Source: CAZJGG01 sp964545475
GTDB lineage: Bacteria; Bacillota; Clostridia; Lachnospirales; JAISER01
Length of the DNA stretch: 18,173 nt
Direction of reading: 5' to 3'
Assembly (NCBI GenBank): GCA_964545475.1
Contig: CAZJGG010000059.1
Coordinates: 1 to 18,173 of the forward strand
Part shown: positions 6,578 to 13,688 of the stretch, piece after piece
Numbering within the stretch: position 1 is the stretch's first letter
Layout of the letters: each line of letters opens with the position of its first letter
Position numbers and translations under genes: made by a program
The notes under the pieces: generated by a model
What the model was told of the DNA's origin: nothing
The model's input: the letters and a program-made list of their open reading frames with translations, nothing else
The model's database searches: none

Positions 6578-7327
6578 CTATATCAAGGTTAAAATTTCAT
6601 GCCCACTCTCGGTGATTAAAATTGTGTTTTCGTAATGTGCCGAAAGAGAGCCGTCTTTTGTAACTACAGTCCAGTTATCCTTTAAAATGTTAACAGCATA
6701 ATTTCCCGCATTAACCATTGGTTCAAAACAAAGCGTCATTCCGCTTGAAAGCCTTGGTCCTCTTGCATTCATTTTGTAATGAGGTATTTGAGGGTCTTCG
6801 TGAAGTTTTTTACCGATACCATGCCCTACAAAATCTCTTACAACGGAAAAACCGAAGCTTTCCACATACTCTTGAATACGTGCAGATATTTCAAATAAAT
6901 GGCTGCCCGGCTTCGCAAGTTCGATTCCCTCAAAATAGCTTTGCTTTGTAACTTCAACAAGCTTTTTGGCGGCGTCGTCCGCCTCGCCTAAAATATAAGT
7001 TCTGGCGGCGTCGCCGTGGAAGCCGTTTTTATAAACTCCGATGTCAATGCTTACAATATCGCCATTTTTTAGCTTTTTTAAACCTGGTATGCCGTGAATC
7101 ACTTCTTCATTGATAGAAACGCATATGGAAGCCGGGTAACCGTTATAACCTAAAAAGGATGAAACACCACCACAGCTTTTAATATATTCGTCTGCCAAAT
7201 TGTCAAGCTCATTTGTCGTCATACCCACTTTGATATTTTTTTCAATTACTTCGTGGGTTTTTGCAACAATAAGGCATGATTCTTTCATAGCTTTTATTTG
7301 TTCTGCATTTTTTATTGGTATTGCCAT
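6578..7327 (-). CDS. map: Methionine aminopeptidase, type I
   Basis: Removes the initiator methionine from nascent proteins after deformylation. The protein is 249 residues, pita-bread fold. The dinuclear metal ligands are all visible: D95 (SIDIG), D106 (HGDAART), H169 (VGHGIG), E202 (FEPMV) and E233 (HYENT). H78 (VIHGI) matches the catalytic histidine H79 of E. coli. There is no N-terminal zinc-finger extension. ATG start with a weak AGGAG-like site. It begins 9 nt after secY; adk, which usually lies between them in Firmicutes, is absent here. Confidence 0.98.
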   Translation of the reverse strand: MAIPIKNAEQIKAMKESCLIVAKTHEVIEKNIKVGMTTNELDNLADEYIKSCGGVSSFLGYNGYPASICVSINEEVIHGIPGLKKLKNGDIVSIDIGVYKNGFHGDAARTYILGEADDAAKKLVEVTKQSYFEGIELAKPGSHLFEISARIQEYVESFGFSVVRDFVGHGIGKKLHEDPQIPHYKMNARGPRLSSGMTLCFEPMVNAGNYAVNILKDNWTVVTKDGSLSAHYENTILITESGHEILTLI

Positions 7328-7336
7328 AAAATTCTC

Positions 7337-8596
7337 CTAGCTTAAAAAGCCTTTGTAATGGCGCATAAGAAGTTGTGATTCAAGCTGCTTCACAAGCTCT
7401 AGGCAAACGCCTGTAACTATAAGAAGTGTAGTTCCGCCGAATCCGACTTTTATATCAAATACCCATTCAAAAACAACCGGCATAATAGCAATTATAGCAT
7501 AAGCAAGCGCACCAATCCAAGAAAGGCGGTCAATAGTTCTTTTAATATAATCGCTTGTGGATTTACCAGGACGTATACCCGGTATAAACCCACCGTTTTT
7601 CTTCATATTTTCAGCCATTTCAACGCTGTTAATTGCAAATGAAGTATAGAAAAACGTAAAACAGAATATTAAGAATATATAAACTGCTGCGCCTAAAGGA
7701 TGAGTAATTTCCAACAAGTTTACTATTTTTGTTAACAATTCGCTTCCTGTAACAAACCTAGCAATAAGGCTTGGAAACTGCAATAATGAAATTGCAAAAA
7801 TAATAGACATAACCCCGGCAATATTAACTTTAATTGGTATAAAAGAGCTTTGCCCGCCATACATTTGGCGGCCAACCATTTTTTTAGAATATTGTACGGG
7901 TATTCTTCGTTCGCCGTCTTGCACCAGAACAACAAATGCCATAAGCCCAACGAATAATACTAGCATTCCTACAACTTTAACTATATTGTAAATTGAACCA
8001 ACCCCTGATACATACAAACTTTCAACAGCCTGAGGCAGATTAGATAAAATGTTGGCAAATATAATAAAGGATGAACCGTTGCCGATTCCTCTTTCTGTTA
8101 AAACTTCGCCGAGCCACATTACAAATATAGTACCAGTAACCATTGATAAAACAGCTATTGCGTATACAAAAAGGTTTCTGTGAATGAAGAGGTTTTGTAT
8201 GCTGTAAACCGTACCGGCTGCCTGCAAAAACGCAAGAATAACCGCTAATACTCTTGTGTACTGGTTTATTTTTTTACGTCCGTCTTCGCCCTCTTTTTGC
8301 ATTTGTTCAAGTTTTGGTATAGCAACTGTTAAAAGCTGCATTACGATTGAAGATGTGATATATGGACCGATACCAAGAGCAAGTATCGTACCGTAGCCGC
8401 CGCCGGCTATTAAAGAGAACATTGAAGCTAAAGGGTTTGCATTGTTTGCGTCTCTTGCTGCTTGTAAAAGCGACAAATCCATTCCGGGAAGCGGAATATG
8501 CGCTCCAAGCCTATATATTGCTAAAATTAATACAACATAAAACAGCTTTTTGCGAACGTCCTGTATTTTCCATGCATTTGTAAATACGCGAAACAT
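7337..8596 (-). CDS. secY: Protein translocase channel subunit SecY
   Basis: SecY forms the protein-conducting pore in the cytoplasmic membrane with SecE and SecG, driven by SecA or ribosomes. The product is 419 residues with ten predicted membrane segments at about 18-36, 68-92, 116-134, 142-164, 174-190, 205-226, 258-280, 303-325, 358-380 and 386-404. Family signatures include GPYITSSIVMQLL (78-90), WLGEVLTERGIGNGSS (161-176) and GGFIPGIRPG (335-344). The ATG shares one base with the rplO stop (TAATG), and its GAGGTGA site lies within rplO, indicating translational coupling. Confidence 0.99.
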   Translation of the reverse strand: MFRVFTNAWKIQDVRKKLFYVVLILAIYRLGAHIPLPGMDLSLLQAARDANNANPLASMFSLIAGGGYGTILALGIGPYITSSIVMQLLTVAIPKLEQMQKEGEDGRKKINQYTRVLAVILAFLQAAGTVYSIQNLFIHRNLFVYAIAVLSMVTGTIFVMWLGEVLTERGIGNGSSFIIFANILSNLPQAVESLYVSGVGSIYNIVKVVGMLVLFVGLMAFVVLVQDGERRIPVQYSKKMVGRQMYGGQSSFIPIKVNIAGVMSIIFAISLLQFPSLIARFVTGSELLTKIVNLLEITHPLGAAVYIFLIFCFTFFYTSFAINSVEMAENMKKNGGFIPGIRPGKSTSDYIKRTIDRLSWIGALAYAIIAIMPVVFEWVFDIKVGFGGTTLLIVTGVCLELVKQLESQLLMRHYKGFLS

Positions 8597-9036
8597 TAAA
8601 TCACCTCAGCTTTTCCGCCTGCCGCTTCAATTTTCTCCGCTGCTTTACTACTGAAATAATTAACTCTAACAGTAAGTTTCTTAGTAATATCGCCGTTTGC
8701 TAAAATTTTCACGCCGTCACGGGGGTTGCTTACAAGGCCTTTCGATTTTAATGCTTGAACATCTACAACTGAGTTATCTTCAAAAACATCAAGAAGAGAT
8801 AAATTAATTGCAACGATGTCTTTAGAATTCATGCACTTGAAGCCTCTTTTCGGAAGACGTCTGTAAAGAGGCATTTGTCCGCCTTCAAAGCCTGGTCTAA
8901 CTCCACCGCCTGTACGGGATTTTTGACCCTTATGACCTCTGCCGGATGTTTTGCCGTTGCCGGAGCCGTGACCTCTGCCTCGTCTAAATTTCTTTTGCGT
9001 TGAGCCCGGAGCTCCTTGCAATTCGCCTAACTTCAT
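8596..9036 (-). CDS. rplO: Large subunit ribosomal protein L15 (uL15)
   Basis: L15 is a late-assembling 50S protein with a long extended tail into 23S rRNA. The 146 residues match the usual length. The Gly/Arg-rich N-terminus is diagnostic: RRGRGHGSGNGKTSGRGHKG, then GGGVRPGFEGGQMPLYRRLP, then KRGF. The C-terminal half is globular and ends AAGGKAEVI. ATG start with GGAGG upstream; 16 nt after rpmD and overlapping secY by one base. Confidence 0.99.
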   Translation of the reverse strand: MKLGELQGAPGSTQKKFRRGRGHGSGNGKTSGRGHKGQKSRTGGGVRPGFEGGQMPLYRRLPKRGFKCMNSKDIVAINLSLLDVFEDNSVVDVQALKSKGLVSNPRDGVKILANGDITKKLTVRVNYFSSKAAEKIEAAGGKAEVI

Positions 9037-9052
9037 CTTCTACACCTCCTTC

Positions 9053-9232
9053 TTAAACTTCCGTAACTTTTACTAAATGAGACACTTGATTAACCATACC
9101 CCTAACAGCAGGGATATCTTCTCTTACAACAAAAGAATTGATTTTTCCAAGCCCAAGTGCCTGAATTGTCTTTCTATGTTTAGGAATTGCGCCAATAACA
9201 GATTTGACAAGTGTTACTTTTATTTCTGACAA
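9053..9232 (-). CDS. rpmD: Large subunit ribosomal protein L30 (uL30), TTG start
   Basis: A 59-residue protein: MSEIKVTLVKSVIGAIPKHR, KTIQALGLGKINSFVVRED, IPAVRGMVNQVSHLVKVTEV. These are the typical L30 motifs: KSxIG, a TIxALGLxKI segment, and PAVRGMxNxVxHLV. It is a small 50S protein binding 23S rRNA. The start is TTG at 9232, 7 nt after AGGAGG. An ATG at 9237 is only 2 nt from the site and out of frame, reading five codons to a stop. It lies between rpsE and rplO, the standard spc order. Confidence 0.97.
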   Translation of the reverse strand: MSEIKVTLVKSVIGAIPKHRKTIQALGLGKINSFVVREDIPAVRGMVNQVSHLVKVTEV

Positions 9233-9264
9233 AACATTTCCTCCTAACTAATGTTAAGGTTGAA

Positions 9265-9768
9265 TTAATGGTAAATTTCCTCAACTGTTTTACCCCTAAG
9301 TCTTGCTACAACTTCAGGTGTTTTTAAGATTCTAAGCCCTTCAATAGTTGCGTTTACAACGTTTCTCTTATTGTTAGAGCCTAAAGATTTTGTTCTAATA
9401 TTTCTAATGCCGGCAAGCTCTAAAACCGCACGAACGGAACCTCCGGCGATAACGCCTGTACCTTCCGCAGCCGGCTTTAATAAAACAGTTGCAGCACCGA
9501 ACTTTCCGTAAGCTTCATGGAAAATTGAATCTTCTTCAGTGCGCTCAATATAAATTAAGTTTTTCTTTGCGTCTTCTTTGCCTTTTCTTATTGCGTCTGG
9601 TATTTCAGTCGCTTTTCCAAGACCAACGCCAACGTGTCCTTTTCCGTCTCCAACAACAACAAGTGCTGCGAAGCGGAATGTTCTACCGCCTTTAACAACT
9701 TTTGTTACACGGTTAATTGTAACAACTCTATCATTAAGCTCAAGAGCATTTGCATCTATTTTTTTCAA
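9265..9768 (-). CDS. rpsE: Small subunit ribosomal protein S5 (uS5), TTG start
   Basis: S5 lies at the mRNA entry side of the 30S subunit and affects decoding accuracy. The 167 residues include the double-stranded-RNA-binding-like N-terminal domain (about 13-76: VKGGRTFRFAALVVVGDGKG, then VGVGLGKATEIPDAIRK) and the C-terminal domain with GTGVIAGGSVRAVLELAGI (104-122). The start is TTG at 9768, 7 nt after GGAGG; no alternative in-frame ATG is nearby, and MKKIDAN aligns with the usual MRRID start. It lies 16 nt after rplR. Confidence 0.98.
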   Translation of the reverse strand: MKKIDANALELNDRVVTINRVTKVVKGGRTFRFAALVVVGDGKGHVGVGLGKATEIPDAIRKGKEDAKKNLIYIERTEEDSIFHEAYGKFGAATVLLKPAAEGTGVIAGGSVRAVLELAGIRNIRTKSLGSNNKRNVVNATIEGLRILKTPEVVARLRGKTVEEIYH

Positions 9769-9784
9769 TGTTTTCCCTCCTTAC

Positions 9785-10153
9785 TTAAAATTGTAGTCCT
9801 GCTTCTCTGGCAGAGTCTGCTAAAGCTTTAACTTTGCCGTGGTATATATAACCGCCTCTGTCAAAAACAACTGTGTTAACACCTTTTTCAAGAGCTTTTT
9901 TTGCAATTGCAGTTCCAACTGCTTTAGCAGCGTTAACATCTGATGTTTTTTCAAGGCTTGCTTTTATGTCTTTTTCCATAGTAGAAGCCGCTGCGATAGT
10001 ATGAGAAGCTTCATCATCTATAAGTTGAGCATAAATATGATTATTAGACCTAAAAACCGCAAGTCTCGGTCTTTCTTTTGTACCGGAGATGAAATTGCGC
10101 AATCTGTAGTGGCGCTTTTCTCTTGCAGCCTGGCGTGATGGTTTATTAATCAT
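9785..10153 (-). CDS. rplR: Large subunit ribosomal protein L18 (uL18)
   Basis: L18 binds 5S rRNA with L5 and helps dock it into the 50S central protuberance. The 122 residues are of normal length. Key segments are the basic N-terminus (SRQAAREKRHYRLRNFISGT), RPRLAVFRSNNHIYAQLIDD, and the C-terminal VVFDRGGYIYHGKVKALADS ending AREAGLQF. ATG start; it lies 45 nt after rplF, a gap with no obvious structure. Confidence 0.99.
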   Translation of the reverse strand: MINKPSRQAAREKRHYRLRNFISGTKERPRLAVFRSNNHIYAQLIDDEASHTIAAASTMEKDIKASLEKTSDVNAAKAVGTAIAKKALEKGVNTVVFDRGGYIYHGKVKALADSAREAGLQF

Positions 10154-10198
10154 CCCATTGTCACTCCTTCATTTTTTTGTTCTTAAGCCGCTAAAAGC

Positions 10199-10741
10199 TT
10201 ATTTTTTACCTGATTTACCCACTTTACGCCTGATTTTTTCACCAGAGTATTTAATACCTTTGCCTTTGTAAGGTTCTGGGCTTCTTTTACTTCTTATATC
10301 GGCAGCGTATTGACCAACTTTTTCTTTGTCAATGCCTGTAATAACGATTTTTGTAGTGCCGTCTACAGCACTTGTAATTCCGTCTGGATCAATCATTTCA
10401 ACAGGGTGTGAATAACCTAAAGAAAGAGTAAGCTTATTTCCGTTTTTAGCCGCACGGTAACCAACGCCTACAATTTCAAGTTGTTTTGTATAGCCTTGGG
10501 TAACCCCTACAACCATATTATTTATTAAAGTCCTTGTTAAACCATGTAAGGACTTGTGTCTTTTTAAATCACTTGGGCGTGTAACAACAATTTCACCCTC
10601 GTTAACTGCGATGTTCATGTCATCAACTAATTTGCGGCTTAAAGTTCCTTTTGGTCCTTTAACTGTAAGGTTGTTTCCAGCCTCAAGCTTAATTTCTACG
10701 CCTTGGGGAACGATAACCGGCATTTTGCCTATACGTGACAT
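10199..10741 (-). CDS. rplF: Large subunit ribosomal protein L6 (uL6)
   Basis: L6 lies near the sarcin-ricin loop and the factor-binding site of the 50S subunit. It has two similar domains and 180 residues. Recognisable parts are MSRIGKMPVIVPQGVEIKL, VKGPKGTLSRKL, the VGVGYRAAKNGNKLTLSLGY region, and the C-terminal signature RSKRSPEPYKGKGIKYSGE. The ATG at 10741 is chosen over an in-frame GTG at 10750: the GTG overlaps the GGAGG site, whereas the ATG is 8 nt downstream and gives the classical start. Confidence 0.99.
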   Translation of the reverse strand: MSRIGKMPVIVPQGVEIKLEAGNNLTVKGPKGTLSRKLVDDMNIAVNEGEIVVTRPSDLKRHKSLHGLTRTLINNMVVGVTQGYTKQLEIVGVGYRAAKNGNKLTLSLGYSHPVEMIDPDGITSAVDGTTKIVITGIDKEKVGQYAADIRSKRSPEPYKGKGIKYSGEKIRRKVGKSGKK

Positions 10742-10762
10742 GTTCTGCACCTCCTTATAATT

Positions 10763-11164
10763 TTACCAAACGAAAGCGATAACCTCTCCGCCCACGCCGA
10801 ATTTTCTTGCATCTTTATCAGTAATAATTCCTTTATTTGTAGAAACGATAGCAGTTCCAAGACCTCCTAAAACTTTAGGCATATCTTGACAGTTAGCATA
10901 AACTCTAAGCCCTGGCTTAGAAATTCTTTTAATACCTGCAATAACTTTTTCGTTTCTTGTAGCACCATATTTTAAAGTAATGCGTATTGTTTTCTTTACG
11001 CCGTCCTCTAACATCTCGTAACTCGTTACATAGCCCTCTTTTTTAAGAATTTCGGCAATTGCAACCTTTACTCTTGAAGAAGGAACATCAACAGTTTGAT
11101 GTCTTGCAACGTTAGCGTTTCTTATTCTTGTAAGCATATCTGCAATAGGATCGCTCATCGACAT
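10763..11164 (-). CDS. rpsH: Small subunit ribosomal protein S8 (uS8)
   Basis: S8 binds the central domain of 16S rRNA and in E. coli represses the spc operon. The 133 residues start MSMSDPIADMLTRIRNANVA and include SSRVKVAIAEILKKEGY and the C-terminal signature STNKGIITDKDARKFGVGGE ending VIAFVW. The ATG at 11164 has GGAGG 8 nt upstream; the second ATG two codons later is too far. Located between rpsN and rplF. Confidence 0.99.
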   Translation of the reverse strand: MSMSDPIADMLTRIRNANVARHQTVDVPSSRVKVAIAEILKKEGYVTSYEMLEDGVKKTIRITLKYGATRNEKVIAGIKRISKPGLRVYANCQDMPKVLGGLGTAIVSTNKGIITDKDARKFGVGGEVIAFVW

Positions 11165-11186
11165 TTAAAAAACCTCCTTTCATTGT

Positions 11187-11372
11187 TTACCAGCTTGCTT
11201 TTCTAACCCCTGGTATTTGCCCTTTATGCGCAAGGTTTCTGAAGCAAATTCTGCATATACCGAATTTACGCAAGTTAGCATGTGGTCTTCCGCAAATTCC
11301 GCAGCGTGTATATGCTTGTGTAGAAAATTTAGGCTTTCTTTGCTGCTTAACTTTCATAGACGTTTTAGCCAT
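11187..11372 (-). CDS. rpsN: Small subunit ribosomal protein S14, zinc-binding type (uS14)
   Basis: This 61-residue short form of S14 sits in the 30S head. The four zinc ligands are present: C24, C27, C40 and C43 (CGIC, CRIC). The end GQIPGVRKASW is diagnostic. Paralogues without zinc, used in zinc shortage, are longer (about 89 residues), so this is the zinc-dependent primary copy (also called rpsZ). ATG start with GGAGG upstream; 12 nt after rplE and before rpsH. Confidence 0.99.
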   Translation of the reverse strand: MAKTSMKVKQQRKPKFSTQAYTRCGICGRPHANLRKFGICRICFRNLAHKGQIPGVRKASW

Positions 11373-11384
11373 TTAATACCCTCC

Positions 11385-11924
11385 TTACTTTCTGAATGGC
11401 ATACCGAAAAGCGTTAAAAGCTCTTTAGATTCTTCGTCAGTTCCGGCCGTGGTAACAATAACGATGTCCATACCTCTGATTTTATCTATTTTATCGTATT
11501 CAATTTCAGGAAACATAAGCTGTTCTTTAACGCCTAATGTGTAATTTCCTCTGCCGTCGAACGCATCTGGGTTAATACCTCTAAAGTCACGTACACGAGG
11601 AAGCGCAACATTTACAAGCCTGTCTAAGAAGCTGTACATTCTGTCGCCTCTAAGTGTTACTTTGCAGCCGATTGGCATACCCGCACGAAGCTTAAATGCG
11701 GAAACAGATTTTTTAGCCTTTGTTACAATTGGTTTTTGGCCTGTTATAATAGCAATATCCCTAACAGCGGCGTCCATTGCTTTAGGGTTTTCTTTAGCTT
11801 CGCCAAGACCTACGTTAATAACGATTTTTTCGATTTTTGGTGCAGCCATTTTATTTTTATATGAAAACTTAGAAACCATTGAAGATACAACATCATTTTC
11901 ATAAAATTCTTTCATTCTGTTCAA
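11385..11924 (-). CDS. rplE: Large subunit ribosomal protein L5 (uL5), TTG start
   Basis: L5 binds 5S rRNA and forms an intersubunit bridge to S13. The 179 residues contain PKIEKIVINVGLGEAKENPK, the GQKPIVTKAKKSVSAFKLR segment, and GRGNYTLGVKEQLMFPEIEY. The start is TTG at 11924: it lies 9 nt after GGAGG and gives MNRMKEFYENDVV, which lines up with the Bacillus MNRLKEKYNKE start. The in-frame ATG three codons later is 18 nt from the site and less likely. Confidence 0.98.
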   Translation of the reverse strand: MNRMKEFYENDVVSSMVSKFSYKNKMAAPKIEKIVINVGLGEAKENPKAMDAAVRDIAIITGQKPIVTKAKKSVSAFKLRAGMPIGCKVTLRGDRMYSFLDRLVNVALPRVRDFRGINPDAFDGRGNYTLGVKEQLMFPEIEYDKIDKIRGMDIVIVTTAGTDEESKELLTLFGMPFRK

Positions 11925-11946
11925 TTGAACTCACCTCCGTATTGCA

Positions 11947-12291
11947 TTAATCTATAACTTCACCTGTACTTTTTGCGATTCTTTGTTTTGTAACAACTCT
12001 TTTACCGTTTTGTTCAGAAACGTTTACAATATAGCCAATTTTTGTAGGCTGACCTTTATGAAGGTACATAACGTTAGAAGCGTGAATTGGTGCTTCTTTT
12101 TTAACAATGCCGCCTTGCGCTGCGCTTCTTGATTTGTTCGGCTTATAATGCCTTGAAATCATGTTAACGCCTTCAACAATAACTTTATTGTTCTTTTTGT
12201 CAACCATCAAAACTTTGCCTTCTTTTTTAATATCTTTACCGGCAATCACTTTTACCATGTCGCCGCGTTTAATTTTAATTTTGTAAGACAC
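11947..12291 (-). CDS. rplX: Large subunit ribosomal protein L24 (uL24), GTG start
   Basis: L24 is an early 50S assembly protein near the exit tunnel. It contains a KOW motif (KRGDMVKVIAGKDIKKEGKV, near the N-terminus). The C-terminal half includes VIVEGVNMISRHYKPNKS and GGIVKKEAPIHASNVM. The product is 114 residues from the GTG at 12291, which is 8 nt after GGAGG. An upstream in-frame GTG at 12300 overlaps the GGAGG itself and is rejected. An out-of-frame ATG (12296) lies between the site and the start. It follows rplN closely. Confidence 0.97.
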   Translation of the reverse strand: MSYKIKIKRGDMVKVIAGKDIKKEGKVLMVDKKNNKVIVEGVNMISRHYKPNKSRSAAQGGIVKKEAPIHASNVMYLHKGQPTKIGYIVNVSEQNGKRVVTKQRIAKSTGEVID

Positions 12292-12304
12292 GTCATACAC
12301 CTCC

Positions 12305-12673
12305 TTATAAAACTTCTGGTGCTAGTGATAAAATTTTAATAAATTGCTTTTCACGCAATTCTCTTGCAACAGGCCCGAAAATACGTGTTCCTCTCGGAGT
12401 TTTATCGTCTTTTATAATAACAGCTGCATTATCGTCGAAACGGATAAATGAGCCGTCTTTTCTTTTTACGCCTTTAACTGTTCTTACAACAACAGCCTTT
12501 ACAACGTCGCCTTTTTTAACAACGCCGCCGGGTGTTGCATTTTTAACGGTAGCGACGATTACATCGCCCACGCCTGCGTAGCGCCTTGTTGAACCGCCCA
12601 TTACTCTAATGCACAAAATTTCTTTTGCGCCGGAGTTGTCGGCAACATTAAGCCTGGATTCCTGCTGAACCAT
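12305..12673 (-). CDS. rplN: Large subunit ribosomal protein L14 (uL14)
   Basis: L14 lies at the subunit interface and contributes to intersubunit bridges. The 122 residues match the family exactly in length: MVQQESRLNVADNSGAKE, CIRVMGGSTRRYAGVGD, ATPGGVVKKGDVVKAVVVRT, and the signature DDKTPRGTRIFGPVARELRE. ATG start with AGGAG upstream. It is the first gene of the classical spc block, 39 nt after rpsQ, with no visible promoter or terminator in that gap, so the S10 and spc blocks appear to be one transcript. Confidence 0.99.
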   Translation of the reverse strand: MVQQESRLNVADNSGAKEILCIRVMGGSTRRYAGVGDVIVATVKNATPGGVVKKGDVVKAVVVRTVKGVKRKDGSFIRFDDNAAVIIKDDKTPRGTRIFGPVARELREKQFIKILSLAPEVL

Positions 12674-12712
12674 AGTAATCTCCTTTCTGAAACAAAAATA
12701 TTGAAAATAGAA

Positions 12713-12967
12713 TTATTTTGCCTTTTCAATAATGTTAACAAGACGCCATCTTTTTTCTTTAGACAATGGTCTTGTTTCCATAACACGAACTCTATCGCCG
12801 ATGCCGCATTCGTTATTTTCGTCATGCGCTTTAAGCTTGTAAGTTCTTTTCATAATTTTACCGTAAAGGGGATGTTTTACATGGTTTACAACGGCAACAA
12901 CAATGGTTTTATCCATTTTATCGCTTACGACTTTGCCAATTCTAACCTTACGTAAATTTCTTTCCAC
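12713..12967 (-). CDS. rpsQ: Small subunit ribosomal protein S17 (uS17), GTG start
   Basis: S17 binds 16S rRNA early in 30S assembly. The 84-residue OB-fold protein includes RKVRIGKVVSDKMDKTIVV, the HPLYGKIMKRTYKLKAHDE segment, and the signature GIGDRVRVMETRPLSKEKRW. The start is GTG at 12967 with AGGAG 8 nt upstream and no better in-frame start. It lies 24 nt after rpmC. Confidence 0.98.
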   Translation of the reverse strand: MERNLRKVRIGKVVSDKMDKTIVVAVVNHVKHPLYGKIMKRTYKLKAHDENNECGIGDRVRVMETRPLSKEKRWRLVNIIEKAK

Positions 12968-12991
12968 TTAATCTGCTCCTTCCCAAAAAAC

Positions 12992-13204
12992 TTATTTAAC
13001 TAGCCCTTTTTCCTTTTGAGTTATTACAGTTTTGATTCTCGCTATATTTCTTCTAACCTCTTTAATTCTGGCTGTGTTATCAAGCTGGTTGGTAGCGTTT
13101 TGGAATCTTAAGGTAAACAACTCTTTTTTGGCAGAAACTAAATCAACATTTAATTCGTCAACGTTTTTGGAAGTAACTTCTTCCATAAATTTTCTAACCT
13201 TCAC
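12992..13204 (-). CDS. rpmC: Large subunit ribosomal protein L29 (uL29), GTG start
   Basis: L29 lies at the polypeptide exit and helps form the docking site for SRP and trigger factor. From the GTG at 13204 the product is 70 residues: MKVRKFMEEVTSKNVDELNV, a helical hairpin, and the signature NATNQLDNTARIKEVRRNIA. This start aligns with the MKANKF-type start I recall from Lachnospirales; an in-frame GTG at 13213 would add three residues, and the ribosome-binding site (GGTGAAGG) does not decide between them. The gene overlaps the end of rplP by 11 nt, so translation is probably coupled. Confidence 0.92.
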   Translation of the reverse strand: MKVRKFMEEVTSKNVDELNVDLVSAKKELFTLRFQNATNQLDNTARIKEVRRNIARIKTVITQKEKGLVK

Positions 13205-13688
13205 TACCTTCACCGTCCATTTCTTTAACCGCTGGCTTTAAAGCTTTCTTTTCTTCAAGCTCTTTCTGTGCTAACTGTTCCTTTTTAGATATAATTTTAC
13301 ATTTAATAGGAAGCTTGTTAACGGCCAAACGTAATGCTTCTCTTGCTGCTTCTTCATTAGGAACTCCGCCAAGCTCGAACATAACTCTGCCGGGCTTAAC
13401 AACAGCTACCCAGTATTCCGGAGAACCTTTACCGCTACCCATACGAGTTTCAGCAGGTTTTTCAGTAATTGGTTTATCAGGGAATATTTTGATCCAAACC
13501 TGACCGCCACGTTTAATATATCTTGTTATAGCGATACGAGCCGCTTCAATTTGATTTGATGTAATCCAGGAAGGCTCCATTGCAACAATACCGTAATCAC
13601 CGTAAGTGATTGTATTGCCTCTTAACGCTCTGCCTTTCATGCGCCCTCTGAATTGTTTACGCCTTTTAACTCTTTTCGGCATTAACAT
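13194..13688 (-). CDS. rplP: Large subunit ribosomal protein L16 (uL16) with extended acidic C-terminus
   Basis: L16 organises the A-site region and contacts tRNA elbow regions. The core is canonical: MLMPKRVKRRKQFRGRMKGR, GIVAMEPSWITSNQIEAARI, and MGSGKGSPEYWVAVVKPGRV. The protein is 164 residues against the usual 137-147; the extra part is a charged tail from about residue 136 (EQLAQKELEEKKALK, then a tail rich in Gly/Glu ending EGSEG). The last codons overlap the start region of rpmC. The ATG directly abuts the rpsC stop (TAA-ATG), and its GGGAG site lies within rpsC. Confidence 0.98.
   Translation of the reverse strand: MLMPKRVKRRKQFRGRMKGRALRGNTITYGDYGIVAMEPSWITSNQIEAARIAITRYIKRGGQVWIKIFPDKPITEKPAETRMGSGKGSPEYWVAVVKPGRVMFELGGVPNEEAAREALRLAVNKLPIKCKIISKKEQLAQKELEEKKALKPAVKEMDGEGSEG

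Noticed and set aside
7732..7950. Alternative-frame open frame within secY
   Set aside because: Fully inside the conserved SecY coding region, with no family resemblance; a frame shadow.
12601..12825. Open frame spanning the rplN/rpsQ gap
   Set aside because: It overlaps two clear ribosomal genes in another frame and has no plausible start site.
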